From Streptomyces tardus (GTDB lineage Bacteria > Actinomycetota > Actinomycetes > Streptomycetales > Streptomycetaceae): a stretch of DNA of 64,000 nucleotides. A program made the position numbers and the translations under genes. A model generated the notes under the pieces. The model did no database searches and had not been told where the DNA came from. It saw nothing but the letters and a program-made list of their open reading frames with translations. Below, one piece after another: positions 1-8,919 of this stretch. Each line of letters starts with the position of its first letter. Positions within the stretch are counted from its first letter, which is position 1. The stretch spans positions 1,358,783 through 1,422,782 of the forward strand of contig NZ_JAELVF020000001.1 in NCBI RefSeq assembly GCF_018101125.2, in the 5' to 3' direction.

Positions 1-398
1 GGCGGGGCCTCGTCCTGGAAGAGGAAGAAGAAGTTCGCGTTCAGAGCGATCCGGTCACGACGGCCCAGGTAGCGGTACGGCCAGAAGGTGTCGAGCCAAC
101 TGTGCACGCCATCCTGCGAGTTGCACTCCTCCAGCGCATCGTGCAGGGCACGCCCCGGACCGTCGGGGGCGAGGAAGGCGGCGACCCCGTCCTCGGTCGC
201 CGCGATCTCGTCCGCCGAGAGCAGCGGCGCGCACCACTGGAGGAAGCGCGTACAGCTCTCCTCCAGACCGGGGAGCGGGACCCTGGGCAGCGTGTCCTCG
301 TGGGCGAAGGTGGTGGGGGCTGTGGCTGTCGCGGCGGGGGTGGCTGTGGCGGCGGCTGTGCCGGTGTTCGGAGTCGGCTGGCTGGTGTTCAAGTCCAC
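1..398 (-). CDS. Choline/carnitine O-acyltransferase, N-terminal part (cut by window edge)
   Basis: The 132 visible residues start at a GTG (398) and run off the window. After a Thr/Ala-rich leader of about 30 residues comes the N-terminal signature of the choline/carnitine acyltransferase family: an acidic-Thr-Leu-Pro-x-Val-Pro-Leu-Pro-x-Leu-Glu-Glu stretch at about residues 35-48, and near residue 115 a Trp-Pro-Tyr-Arg-Tyr-Leu segment followed by R-R-D-R and N-A-N. These enzymes move acyl groups between CoA and carnitine or choline. The catalytic His lies outside the window, so activity cannot be judged. It reads in the same direction as the oxygenase gene at 732-1658, separated by 333 bp. 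The start is supported only by a weak GAGAG upstream. Confidence 0.75.
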   Translation of the reverse strand, partial: MDLNTSQPTPNTGTAAATATPAATATAPTTFAHEDTLPRVPLPGLEESCTRFLQWCAPLLSADEIAATEDGVAAFLAPDGPGRALHDALEECNSQDGVHSWLDTFWPYRYLGRRDRIALNANFFFLFQDEAP

Positions 399-731
399 TC
401 TCGTTTCGGCTTGTTGGTGCGTTGGTGGCAGGACGGGCAGCTGTGGCGACGACTGCGCGTCGGTGTCGTGCGGACGGTGGGTGCGGTGGGCCGGGCCCGC
501 TCCCCCGAAAGGGGCAGGCGCGGGTGTGCTTGCCGGACGGGCGTTCATCGGAGCGGGCGTCCGTCGGGCGGGCGGGCGCCGGTACGGACGTTCACCACGG
601 ACCGCGGTGCGCGGCACTCCCACCGAGCCGACCCGTGCACCGCAGTCCGTGCACCCGAAGCCCGCGAGCAGGGCACGCGCCCGTGGTTCAGCGGCGCGAC
701 GGCGGCCGGTCGGCCGTACGCCCCGGACGAC
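399..731. other. Intergenic gap, no gene recognised
   Basis: This 333 bp stretch lies between two minus-strand genes. It is very GC-rich with runs of GGGCGG, and reading frames across it have no recognisable product or ribosome binding site. It may hold the promoter of the acyltransferase gene, but I see no clear -10 or -35 boxes. Confidence 0.4.
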
Positions 732-1658
732 TCAGTCGAGCAGTTGGTCGACCCGTACGGCCCTCGCCCGGCCCTCCTCGGCGGCCAGATGCTCGGGCAG
801 CACCCGCCCGAAGAGCTGACGGGTCCGTGCCGGGCTGCCGATGACGCCGGGGCGCTCGCTGTAGGCGAAGATCGCCGAATGGCGGTCGGCTGCCCCCTCG
901 ACCGGGCTGACCCGGTGGAGCGAGTAACGGCCCTTGAAGAGCTGGAGGTCGCCCGGCCGCAGCGTCAGGCGCCGGACCAGGCTTTCGCCCCGACCGGTGA
1001 GCACATCGCGCACGTCGTCGAGGTTCTCCTGCTCGACGGTCCTGATGTTCGGGCAGTACTCGAAGACGCCGCCGCTCTCCGGCTCCTGGGTGAGCATGCT
1101 GACGGTGAACTCGTTGGTGTCGAAGTGCCACGGGTGCTCCATGCCCGGCCGCACCACGTTCAGAACCAGCCCGGACAGCGGATCGGCAAGCTCGTGCAGA
1201 CGCGGCAACTCGAAACAGCGGGCGACGAATTCGCGGAACCACTCATTCGTGTACAGCCTGCTGATCAGTGCCTCGCCCGGAATTCGGTCTCTGGCGACGA
1301 AGGCGTTGCCGCGGTCGACGGCGATCCGGCCCGGATGGTCCTCGGCCAATCGCGAGTCGACCGCGATGTTGTAGGCGTTGACGGTCTCCACGTCGTAGTG
1401 CGCCTGGGGCGCGAGAGCGGCGCACTCCCGGCGAAGATGTTCCCGCAGCTCGGGACGGACGAAGTCCCGCAGCACCGTGCAGCCCTGCGTGCGCAACTCC
1501 CGTCCGGCGCGGTCGATCACGGACCGCATGGTGTCGCTCTCCGGGGAGGAGAGCGGGTACCTGGCAGTGTCGACCACCTGCTCCAGTGGTGCGGACCCAC
1601 CCCCGCGCGCGGCGTCGGGCGTGCTTCCGGCCGCGGGCCGGGCTTCCAACGTGCTCAT
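732..1658 (-). CDS. Fe(II)/2-oxoglutarate-dependent oxygenase
   Basis: A 308-residue non-heme iron oxygenase. The start at 1658 was chosen over an upstream one because GAGAGG sits just ahead of this ATG. The facial triad is visible as His178-Phe-Asp180 (in the stretch HPWHFDTNEF) and His248 (in YSLHRVSP), with Arg259 well placed for 2-oxoglutarate. The overall pattern resembles the BesD/HalD family of free-amino-acid halogenases and hydroxylases. The halogenases replace the triad carboxylate with Gly; here it is Asp, so hydroxylation is more likely than halogenation. The substrate is unknown. The acyltransferase downstream on the same strand suggests a basic or trimethylated amino-acid substrate, but that is inference. 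Confidence 0.8.
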   Translation of the reverse strand: MSTLEARPAAGSTPDAARGGGSAPLEQVVDTARYPLSSPESDTMRSVIDRAGRELRTQGCTVLRDFVRPELREHLRRECAALAPQAHYDVETVNAYNIAVDSRLAEDHPGRIAVDRGNAFVARDRIPGEALISRLYTNEWFREFVARCFELPRLHELADPLSGLVLNVVRPGMEHPWHFDTNEFTVSMLTQEPESGGVFEYCPNIRTVEQENLDDVRDVLTGRGESLVRRLTLRPGDLQLFKGRYSLHRVSPVEGAADRHSAIFAYSERPGVIGSPARTRQLFGRVLPEHLAAEEGRARAVRVDQLLD

Positions 1659-2043
1659 GACGATCCTCTCGTCGGGTGGACCGCACACCCGTCACCGGCC
1701 GTTGCCGACCGGGGTGGCGGTCCGCGGATCTCACTCACGCGCGTCCTTGAACTCCCTTGCGATTTAACACACTTGACGTGCAGACTTCATCGCATCCGTC
1801 GCCGGTGTGACACGTGACACGACGTCGCGCCGCGGCCCCCCGACAGCACGGCGGGGCGGGGAACACGGCGGGGCCGTACGACGCTGCGGGTCGGGCAGCG
1901 CGACAGGCGGGACTGCACGGCGGGCGGGACTGCCGTCACCGGCGGGGAACACTGCCGCGGTCCGGAGTAGTGCCGCGGCCCGGCACGGGGACGCGACCGG
2001 GGAGGCCGGCTGCCCCGGCGCCGGCGGGTCTCCGCCCGGCGGT
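1659..2043. promoter_or_regulatory. Intergenic region with AT-rich segment upstream of the oxygenase
   Basis: The 385 bp between the oxygenase and the transporter gene hold no supported gene. Positions about 1757-1798 are clearly less GC-rich than the surroundings (TTTAACACACTTGACGTGC is part of it) and lie upstream of the oxygenase on the minus strand, so this is the likely promoter area. The remainder, 1810-2043, is GC-rich sequence in which I recognise nothing. Confidence 0.35.
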
Positions 2044-3054
2044 TCAGCGCGACGGCACCAGACGCGGCACGAGGCGGACGCAGACCACCATGCCGACGAC
2101 CTCCACCAACGTCTGCGACACCATCACCACGGGCGCGACCGCCGCATGTTCCCCGGGCAGCGCGAGCGCGAGCGGAAGAAGCACCAGGCCGTTGCGGGTT
2201 GCTCCGGTGAACACCACCGCCCGTCCCTCCGCAGCGCCCAGTCGGAAGAACCGGGCCACCAGCCGGCCCGCGAACACCATCACCACCAGGAAGCCGACGA
2301 AGAACGGCAACGCCCCCGCGACCTCACCCAACCGCCCCTCCAGAATCGGTACTTGGGAAGCGGTGACAACGAAGAGCGTCGCCGCCATCAGCGGCACCAT
2401 CACCGCGCCGGCGCCGTCAGCCACTCGACGTCCGACCGGTCTGCGCCGCGCCCACGCCTGGGTGGCCCAGGCCAGCACGAGCGGTACGGCGATGAGCGTC
2501 ACGAACGCCTCGACGAACGGCCCCGCCTCCACCACCTCTGCCAACCCCGGCCCGAGGAACGCCCAGAGCAACAGCGGCAGCAACGCCATCTGCGCCACCA
2601 GCAGCAGCGGAGTGGCCGCGAGCAGCCGGTCCGCGCTGCCACCCGCGAGGCGGCTGAAGACGATCACGTAGTCGACGCAGGGCGCGAGGAGCACCAGCAG
2701 CATCCCCAGGCGCAGTGCCCGGTCCGCCGGAAAGAAAGGGAAGGCCGCAGCCACCACCAGCGGTACGACGACGAAGTTCACCACCAGCACCGCCGCGAGG
2801 AACCGCCCCGCCCGCAGCGAACGCACCAGATCCGCCACCGGCACCTGGAGGAAGGTGACGTACAACAGCGCGCCCAGCACCGGCGTCACCGCCCACGACA
2901 GCCCCGGCCCGACCGACGGCACGGCCGACCCGCACAGCACCCCGGCCGCGACGGCCGCGACGTAGACGGCGACCTGATGCCGTTCCATCGCCTCGACGAC
3001 GGCGTGCGACGACCCCTGTTCGGGCTCCTCGGGCCGGTCGGCGGGCGCGGGCAT
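2044..3054 (-). CDS. BASS-superfamily membrane transporter, arsenite-efflux (ACR3)-like
   Basis: A 336-residue integral membrane protein with about ten hydrophobic segments. The start at 3054 is preceded by GAGGAG at a good distance. The segment around Cys126 (LLAPCVDYVIVF) matches the conserved Cys-containing helix of ACR3-type arsenite exporters and related bile-acid:sodium-symporter superfamily proteins, and the late GATRNGLVLLPLAL segment fits the second pseudo-repeat. ACR3 proteins expel arsenite using the proton gradient. No arsR or arsC is adjacent, so arsenic as substrate is likely from family resemblance but not shown by context. Confidence 0.7.
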   Translation of the reverse strand: MPAPADRPEEPEQGSSHAVVEAMERHQVAVYVAAVAAGVLCGSAVPSVGPGLSWAVTPVLGALLYVTFLQVPVADLVRSLRAGRFLAAVLVVNFVVVPLVVAAAFPFFPADRALRLGMLLVLLAPCVDYVIVFSRLAGGSADRLLAATPLLLVAQMALLPLLLWAFLGPGLAEVVEAGPFVEAFVTLIAVPLVLAWATQAWARRRPVGRRVADGAGAVMVPLMAATLFVVTASQVPILEGRLGEVAGALPFFVGFLVVMVFAGRLVARFFRLGAAEGRAVVFTGATRNGLVLLPLALALPGEHAAVAPVVMVSQTLVEVVGMVVCVRLVPRLVPSR

Positions 3055-3212
3055 CGTGGGGACTCCTCGCGGCAGGGACACCGTTCGTCGGCGGGATCGT
3101 TCACGGGCAGTGTACGAATCGGTGGCGAACCGCCCCCGGAGGCTTGGGACGGGGAACGGTCAGGGGGTTTGGGACGGCGAACCGTCAGGAGCTTCCCGCG
3201 GGCGGGGGCGGT

Positions 3213-3455
3213 TCACCGAAGGGCGCGGCGAGGAGTTGAGCGCCGGGCCCGGACGGCCGACAGCACGTTGATTGCCTTCAGCGACAGATCCAGGTGCTTC
3301 GCCGCGTCGACGAACGCCGACCGCTCCACCGCCTCCTCGCAGCACAGCCGGTGCCCCGAGGCCGTGCGCGAAGCCGGCAGCAGCTCGGCGGACCCGTGCC
3401 GGCGAAGCGTGGCCGCGGGCGTCCCGGTACGTGCCGCGAGCTCGGAGATCCTCAT
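3213..3455 (-). pseudogene. Degenerate MerR-family regulator fragment
   Basis: An 80-residue frame whose start resembles a MerR winged-helix DNA-binding domain (MRISELAARTG, then LLPASRTASGHRL). Positions that normally read Tyr-Tyr-Glu after the first helix are Arg-His-Gly here, and the usual YRLYDEE is HRLCCEE. The protein stops after the first domain with no effector-binding part. It starts inside a fold-back duplication (3336-3909), so the 5' end may be scrambled. I regard it as a decayed or mis-assembled MerR gene. Confidence 0.5.
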
Positions 3456-3909
3456 GCACCGGGCACCACCACGGGTTGCCGGGTCGCCGGTGGGCTCCCT
3501 GTCCGTCGGGTTTCAGCGAACCGTCCCGTCGAGCACCTTCAGGAACGCCGAGGCGACGCGGGCGACGTCGCCCGCGTCGCCTCGGCGTTCCTGAAGGTGC
3601 TCGACGGGACGGTTCGCTGAAACCCGACGGACAGGGAGCCCACCGGCGACCCGGCAACCCGTGGTGGTGCCCGGTGCATGAGGATCTCCGAGCTCGCGGC
3701 ACGTACCGGGACGCCAGCGGCCACGCTTCGCCGGCACGGGTCCGCCGAGCTGCTGCCGGCTTCGCGCACGGCCTCGCAGCACAGCCGGTGCCCCGAGGCC
3801 GTGCGCGAAGCCGGCAGCAGCTCGGCGGACCCGTGCCGGCGAAGCGTGGCCGCTGGCGTCCCGGTACGTGCCGCGAGCTCGGAGATCCTCATGCACCGGG
3901 CACCACCAG
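3336..3909. repeat. Fold-back inverted triplication (arms 3357-3566 and 3567-3776, third part 3772-3909)
   Basis: Positions 3357-3566 and 3567-3776 are reverse complements of each other over 210 bp with one difference seen (near 3413 versus 3720), meeting at a perfect palindrome centred at 3566/3567 (GACGCGGGCGACGTCGCCCG). The second arm then turns again at a hairpin (GCCTCG, a loop of about 16 bases, CGAGGC) and runs forward as a third copy to about 3909, where it joins the MerR-HEAT gene. The coding sequence covered is the start of the MerR fragment and the end of an upstream gene (…VLDGTVR, stop). Such structure fits template switching at hairpins, or a chimeric assembly. Confidence 0.85.
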
Positions 3910-4789
3910 GCGGATGCCGGGTCGCCGAGGTCGTGGTGGGCGCGGCGAGTTCGTCGCTCAGCGCCGCGACGACCTCGGGTGTGCAGTGGTGGTCGGCTGC
4001 AACGGACCCCAACGCCTCTGCCGCGCCCACGTCGTTGTCTCCCTCGACGACCATCTCGACCAGAGTCGGCACTGCCTCCGTCACTCCCGGGCCGGCCAGC
4101 CGAAGCGCCGCGCATCGGCGCACCTCCGGTTCGGGGTCGTTCAGCGCGACCGTCAGCGCGGCAGTGGCCTCGGGAGCGGTGGGCAGCTCGGCGAGCGCGA
4201 GCACTGCGCGCCGTCGTACCCCGGCGTCGTCCGCCCGTACGCCCTCGATCAGCTCCGCCGTTCCCCGCCCGTCCGCTCTCGCGAGCGCCCAGCGCAGGGC
4301 GCCCGCCACGTGGGGGTCGACCTCCGCGAGCGCAGCGGCGGCCAGCAGTTCCGCGGGTGCCCGCACGGTCTCCGGCCGGTTCAGGACTGCCTGCTGGCGG
4401 CGTGCGGCGCTGGTGGAGTCCAGGCCCCGTACGAGCTCGACGATGCGAAGCACGTCCAGCCAACCGGTGGGCGCCGAAGCGTCGATCGTTCGGAGCCGCT
4501 CGAGCAGCTCGCGTTCCCGCTCCAGGCGTTCCTCGGTCCAGCGGATGAGGTCGGCCACCAGTTCGGCCGGCGCGAACTCCGCGTCCTCCAGCGCTCGGGC
4601 AATCTGTCTGAGAGAGAGACCGAGCGTCCGAAGACTCTCCACATGGAAGATCCTGCGCACGTCGGCGTCGGAGTACTCGCGGTAGCCGCCGTGAGTACGA
4701 CCCGTGGGCCGCACCAGCCCCAGGGCGTCGTAGTGCCGCAGCATCCGGGCGCTCACGCCGGAGCGTCGTGCGACCTCACCGATCAGCAC
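3539..4789 (-). CDS. MerR-type regulator fused to HEAT-like repeats; C-terminus disrupted
   Basis: Residues 1-70 are a canonical MerR DNA-binding domain (MLIGEVARRSGVSARMLRHY, then YREYSDADV), followed by an acidic coiled-coil linker and alpha-helical HEAT-like repeats (for example VRRRAVLALAEL and PEVRRCAALRLAG). The reliable part is 3910-4789, about 293 residues. Downstream of that the frame passes into the fold-back duplication and repeats the MerR-fragment start in frame, so the annotated C-terminus is probably not native. It overlaps the upstream HEAT gene by 7 bp, so the two are translated together. MerR-HEAT proteins are common in Streptomyces; their ligands are unknown. Confidence 0.65.
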   Translation of the reverse strand: MLIGEVARRSGVSARMLRHYDALGLVRPTGRTHGGYREYSDADVRRIFHVESLRTLGLSLRQIARALEDAEFAPAELVADLIRWTEERLERERELLERLRTIDASAPTGWLDVLRIVELVRGLDSTSAARRQQAVLNRPETVRAPAELLAAAALAEVDPHVAGALRWALARADGRGTAELIEGVRADDAGVRRRAVLALAELPTAPEATAALTVALNDPEPEVRRCAALRLAGPGVTEAVPTLVEMVVEGDNDVGAAEALGSVAADHHCTPEVVAALSDELAAPTTTSATRHPPGGARCMRISELAARTGTPAATLRRHGSAELLPASRTASGHRLCCEAVREAGSSSADPCRRSVAAGVPVRAASSEILMHRAPPRVAGSPVGSLSVGFQRTVPSSTFRNAEATRATSPASPRRS

Positions 4790-5598
4790 CCCATCTCCTC
4801 CGCAGTCTCCGCACCGTCACCTCCCGAGGCACCGGCAGCACCCACTCCCGCGTTACCGGCCCCCGCAGAGCCGACCGACCCGGGCCCGGCCCCCTCCGCA
4901 CCGGCGGACTCCGCTCCGGACCCCTCGGCGATCGACACCGCGGTGTCCGGGCCGAGGCTGACGATTCGACGCGCCTCGTGGATCGCCCAGTCGAAGCCGG
5001 CTTCCGGGTCGTGCAGCAGCAGCCCGGTGGCGCGGGCATGAGCGGCGACAGCCGGGTCCCGGTCGGCCGAGGCGCGCGCCAACGCCGCCTCGATCACCGC
5101 GCCTAGGTCGACGAGCGCCCGGCTCAGGCTCAGTTGCACCTGGCGGTCACCGCGACCCAGCTGGCCGGTCAGCTCCTTCGCGAGCTCGGCCCGCTCTTCC
5201 TCCGGAGCCAGTACGACCGCGACGCGCCAAGCGGTACGCGCCACCTCGTCGTCGGCGTCCCGCAGCATGTCGCGGGTGATCCACGCCCACGCCCGACCGT
5301 CGCCGATCTTGGAAAGGGTGTGCAGCGCCTGGCTCCTGGCCTGGTCGCGCGGAGAGTCCAGCTCGCGGCGGACCCTGGGGAGCGTGTTCTCCGCGGGGAG
5401 CCGGGTCAGGGCCCACGAGAGCATGTCCCGTACGTAGAAGTCGGGTTCGACCGCGCAGCGCTCCACCAGCGTGTCCAACAGCTCGGGGTCCGGTCGTGTG
5501 CCGGTCGCGAGCGCGGCCTTCAGTCGGATCGACGAATCGTCCGCGCTCAGCGCCTCGGCCAGTCGGCTGCCCTGCTGGGTTCCCTCGGTCGTGTTCAT
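4783..5598 (-). CDS. HEAT-repeat protein
   Basis: A 271-residue protein. The ATG at 5598 follows GGAGGTGG closely and is preferred over the in-frame GTG at 5607. Residues 10 to about 205 are alpha-helical HEAT-like repeats (for example LDTLVERCAVEPDFYVRDML and DQARSQALHTLSKIGD), followed by a Gly/Ala/Ser-rich low-complexity tail. It overlaps the start of the MerR-HEAT gene, so the pair forms one operon. HEAT proteins are protein-binding scaffolds; a partner role with the regulator is inferred from the overlap. Confidence 0.7.
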   Translation of the reverse strand: MNTTEGTQQGSRLAEALSADDSSIRLKAALATGTRPDPELLDTLVERCAVEPDFYVRDMLSWALTRLPAENTLPRVRRELDSPRDQARSQALHTLSKIGDGRAWAWITRDMLRDADDEVARTAWRVAVVLAPEEERAELAKELTGQLGRGDRQVQLSLSRALVDLGAVIEAALARASADRDPAVAAHARATGLLLHDPEAGFDWAIHEARRIVSLGPDTAVSIAEGSGAESAGAEGAGPGSVGSAGAGNAGVGAAGASGGDGAETAEEMGC

Positions 5599-5724
5599 CG
5601 GGACCACCTCCAGCGCCCAGTGGAGACGTTAGCACCGTGTCAAGGTCAAGCCCGACTCTCCGGATACGACGAATCTGCTGGTCAGAGCAGCTTCACAGCG
5701 CTCCTGTCCGCTGTCGGGAACGCG

Positions 5725-6648
5725 TCAGCTCAACAGGAGGGTTACCGCGAAGAGGGCGGGCACGGCCAGAACGGTGGACAGCAGCACGGCGTCACGAGTG
5801 AGGGTGGTGGCGGTGTCGTAGCGCTGCGCGTAGGTGTAGAGGTTCTGCGCGGAGGGCAGCGCTGCCAGCACCACGACGGTGAAGAGCGCGGAGCCGCTGA
5901 GGCCGAACAGCCCGTATCCGATGGCCCAGGCCAGCAGCGGCTGGACCCCGGATTTCAGCAGTACCGCGAGGAGCACCGGCACTCGGTCGGGCCCCCGCGC
6001 CGGTACGGTGCGGCCGTTCAGCGAGATTCCGAACGCCAGGAGTACGGCGGGGACCGCGATCCCGCCGATCAGCGCGATCGGCTCCAGCACCGGGTCGGGC
6101 ACGGTCAGCCCGGTGGCGTTGACCGTGACCCCGGCGAGGCAGCCGACCACCACGGGGTTGCGCACCGGCGTGGTCAACTGCCGCAGGACGCCCGGGCGTT
6201 GCCCCTGAGCCGCGGTGAGGTCGAGGACTGTCAGGGCCGCCGGGGAGACCAGCAGCATCTGGAAGAGCATCACCGGCGCCACCAGCGACGGGTCTCCCAG
6301 AACGTAGGAGGAGATGGGGATGCCGAGGTTGCCCGCGTTGACGTAGCTGGCGCAGAGCGCGCCCATCGTGGAGTAGCCGACGCTCCACCGGCGCAGGACG
6401 GCAGGTATCAGGAAGAGCAGCGCGCAGCCGATCGTGCTGAGCGCGATGACCAGCAGCGGCGCGGAGAAGACGTCCGACAGTTCGGCGTCCACCATCACCG
6501 TGAACAGCAGCGCCGGGGTGGCGATGGAGAAGGCGAGCCGCGACAGCACCCGCGGACCGGCCGGCCCCAGCACGTCGCGCCTGCCGGCGACGAAGCCGAC
6601 AAGAACGATCAGCGCGATCGTCGCGAACCCGGCGACCACTCCACCCAC
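5725..6648 (-). CDS. AEC-family (auxin efflux carrier-type) transporter
   Basis: A 307-residue membrane protein. I chose the GTG at 6648 because GAGAGGAG lies 10 bases upstream; longer frames reach back into non-coding sequence. It shows two sets of about five hydrophobic helices separated by a polar loop near residues 150-170, with the family features NAGNLGIPISSYVLG in the first half and LPSAQNLYTYAQRY near the end. Bacterial AEC proteins export organic acids or amphipathic metabolites. It reads in the same direction as the aldolase gene 200 bp upstream, but no functional link is evident. Confidence 0.75.
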   Translation of the reverse strand: MGGVVAGFATIALIVLVGFVAGRRDVLGPAGPRVLSRLAFSIATPALLFTVMVDAELSDVFSAPLLVIALSTIGCALLFLIPAVLRRWSVGYSTMGALCASYVNAGNLGIPISSYVLGDPSLVAPVMLFQMLLVSPAALTVLDLTAAQGQRPGVLRQLTTPVRNPVVVGCLAGVTVNATGLTVPDPVLEPIALIGGIAVPAVLLAFGISLNGRTVPARGPDRVPVLLAVLLKSGVQPLLAWAIGYGLFGLSGSALFTVVVLAALPSAQNLYTYAQRYDTATTLTRDAVLLSTVLAVPALFAVTLLLS

Positions 6649-6852
6649 GTTCCGCTGCTCCTCTCCCGTTCCAGGCCGACAGGCACTAGACACCGCCCGA
6701 CCACCACCCCGGCCGACCGCCCACCCGACCACTCCGACCGCCCAGGTCACCCCCGATCACCCAGGTCACTCCAACCGGCGGGCACCCCGACCGGCGGGCA
6801 GCCCACAACCGGCAGGCACCCCGACCGCCGGAGCCGAACGTCCGGCCGTCGT

Positions 6853-7539
6853 TCACACCCGGAGCGGCTCGGCAGACGGCGGCGTCCAGTGGGTGCCGTA
6901 CTGCTCGGCGAGCGCGCTCGCCTCCGCCGGCGACAACACCCGGGGCCGCTGCGCCCCGAGCAGGAGCAGCAACCGGCTGGTCTCCTCCAGTTCGACGGCG
7001 GCGTCCACCGCCTCCGCCATGTCGCGCCCACAGGTCACCGGTCCGTGGTTCTGCAGCAGCGCCGCCCGGAAGGGAAAGCCGAGAGCCGCCAGGTCCTCCG
7101 CCTGCCCCGGGTCGCCCGGGGGCGCGTACGGGATGAGCGGCGCCTGACCGACGCGGATCACGAAGTACGGGGTCAGCGGCGGCACCGCGCTCTGCTCCGA
7201 CCAGGCGGGCAGGCAGGAGCGAGCGGCGGCATGGGCGCTGTGCAGGTGGACGACGGCGGTGGCGTCCGGGTCGCGGCGGTAGAGCGCCAGATGCAGCGGG
7301 AACTCCTTGGAGGGCCGTGGCCCGGACAGGTGGGCCCGGTCCAGCGGAGTGCCGGGCGGCGCGGTGGCGTCCAGCACGGAGAGTCGCTCGGCGTCCAGCG
7401 CGTCGAGCGCGCTGCCGGTGGGTGTGAGATACATGCGGTCGCCGATGCGCACGCTGAGGTTGCCGGAGGAGCCCGGGCTGAGTCCGGCGTCGCTCAGGCT
7501 GCGGCCCGCGGCCACGAGTTCGGTACGCGGGTCGGTCAT
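6853..7539 (-). CDS. otnC: Class II aldolase/adducin-family decarboxylase, OtnC-like
   Basis: A 228-residue class II aldolase fold protein. GSSGNLSVR near the N-terminus, the metal-binding VVHLHSAHA, and LLQNHGPVTCG are the expected motifs. In four-carbon acid-sugar pathways the matching enzyme decarboxylates 3-oxo-tetronate 4-phosphate to dihydroxyacetone phosphate. The kinase gene that would supply this substrate is immediately upstream on the same strand (114 bp gap). That pairing, more than the sequence alone, supports the OtnC assignment over fuculose- or ribulose-phosphate aldolase. It would act in the cytoplasm on a sugar acid imported by the GntP permease at 10857. Confidence 0.75.
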   Translation of the reverse strand: MTDPRTELVAAGRSLSDAGLSPGSSGNLSVRIGDRMYLTPTGSALDALDAERLSVLDATAPPGTPLDRAHLSGPRPSKEFPLHLALYRRDPDATAVVHLHSAHAAARSCLPAWSEQSAVPPLTPYFVIRVGQAPLIPYAPPGDPGQAEDLAALGFPFRAALLQNHGPVTCGRDMAEAVDAAVELEETSRLLLLLGAQRPRVLSPAEASALAEQYGTHWTPPSAEPLRV

Positions 7540-7653
7540 GTTCGGGCTCCTGGGTGGGGGTGCTCGGTCTGTCGGCCGCTGTGGCGGAGAGGCACGTCGG
7601 GGTACGGGGCGCGGCGCCGACGGCGGGGACTGGCCCGTACCGGCGGCCTGTTG

Positions 7654-8919
7654 TCAGCCGAGAGCACGCCAGCCCTCGGTGAGGATGTCGGTGGCCCCGA
7701 AGTTGCCCGACTTCAGGGCGAGGTTGTAGGCGCGCCCGTCACCGGCGACGCCGTGGGCCCAGCTGACGCCGGGGGCCAGGGGCGGGCCCAGCTCCAGGCG
7801 GCGTACGCCGAGGGCCTGCACCACGCTGCCGGAGGTCTCACCGCCGGCGACGATCAGCCTGCGCGCACCGGCGGCGGTGAGCCGCCGGGCGCACTCGGCC
7901 AGTGCCTCTTCGACGAGTTCTCCAGCCGGGCGAGCGCCCTGCGGGGTCTCCCGGCGGATGTCCTCGGCGTTCTCCACCGCGTGGATCAGGAACGGAGCGT
8001 CGGTCGCTTCGACCCAGTGCGCGGTGACCTCGTCGACCAGCCGGGCGACGGCTGCGCCGAGATCCGCACGCAGGTCGTCGATGTCCAACTTGCGGGCCGG
8101 TGTGCCGGCTTGACGGGCGTGGGCGATCTGCGCCCTGGTCGCAGTGGAGGCGCTGCCCGCGAGGATCAGCGGGTGCCCCTGCTCCACCGGCATCGCCTCG
8201 TGGGCGGGGGCGGCCGGCGGCAGCCCGAGGGCGAGCCCTGAACCACCGGTCACCAGCGGGTGCGCGGCGGTGGCCCGGGCGATCACCGCGAGGTCCTCCT
8301 CGTCGACGGCGTCCACCACCACCAGCACCGGATCGTTCGGCCTGCGCAGCCGGTCCAGTTCGTCCCGCAGACGGTCGGCACCGGCCCGCAGGACCGGAAG
8401 GGGGATCGCCGCCACCCGGTGCGCGGTCTGCGGACCGAGCAGACCGGGCAGATCGGAGCGGGTCATCGGGGTCAGCGGGTGGTGGCGCATCGAGCTGTCG
8501 GAGAGGAGCCGGTCGCCGACGAAGAGATGACCGCGGTAGACGGTCCGCCCGGTGGCCGGGAACGAGGGCACCACCACGGCGAGTTCGGTGCCGAGCGCGG
8601 CCATCAGCGCGTCGGCGACGGGGCCGATGTTGCCCGTCGCGGTGGAGTCGAAGGTCGAGCAGTACTTCTGGTACACGTGCTCGACCCCGAGCCCGCGCAG
8701 CGCCTCCAGCGCTGCCAGCGATTCGCCGACCGCCGTGCCGGCCGGGGCGGTCCGGGACTTGAGCGCGACCACCACCGCATCGGCAGCGGCGAACGCCGCC
8801 CGGTCCGCGGCGTCCGGGACGCCGAGAGTCACCACGGTACGGAGCCCGCGTGCGACCCAGTTGCCGGCCAGGTCGGTGGCCCCGGTGAAGTCGTCGGCGA
8901 TTCCACCCCATGTGACCAT
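7654..8919 (-). CDS. otnK: Four-carbon acid-sugar kinase (3-oxo-tetronate kinase, OtnK-like)
   Basis: A 421-residue protein with both DUF1537 domains: the N-terminal sugar-acid binding part opens with WGGIADDFTGATDLAGN, and the C-terminal nucleotide-binding part holds VAGGETSGSVVQALGV. Length and motifs match OtnK/DtnK kinases, which phosphorylate 3-oxo-tetronates at O4. It is transcribed away from the oxidoreductase at 9134, so the two share a control region (about 8925-9130). Substrate stereochemistry (erythronate, threonate, or an apionate-derived acid) cannot be told from sequence. Confidence 0.8.
   Translation of the reverse strand: MVTWGGIADDFTGATDLAGNWVARGLRTVVTLGVPDAADRAAFAAADAVVVALKSRTAPAGTAVGESLAALEALRGLGVEHVYQKYCSTFDSTATGNIGPVADALMAALGTELAVVVPSFPATGRTVYRGHLFVGDRLLSDSSMRHHPLTPMTRSDLPGLLGPQTAHRVAAIPLPVLRAGADRLRDELDRLRRPNDPVLVVVDAVDEEDLAVIARATAAHPLVTGGSGLALGLPPAAPAHEAMPVEQGHPLILAGSASTATRAQIAHARQAGTPARKLDIDDLRADLGAAVARLVDEVTAHWVEATDAPFLIHAVENAEDIRRETPQGARPAGELVEEALAECARRLTAAGARRLIVAGGETSGSVVQALGVRRLELGPPLAPGVSWAHGVAGDGRAYNLALKSGNFGATDILTEGWRALG

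Noticed and set aside
732..1658. Radical halogenase of the BesD/HalD type
   Set aside because: The iron-binding carboxylate is present (HFD), whereas halogenases have Gly there to make room for chloride.
5134..8241. Very long plus-strand open frame across the HEAT, AEC and aldolase genes
   Set aside because: It is a shadow frame of minus-strand genes with clear family motifs; its translation is low-complexity and matches nothing.
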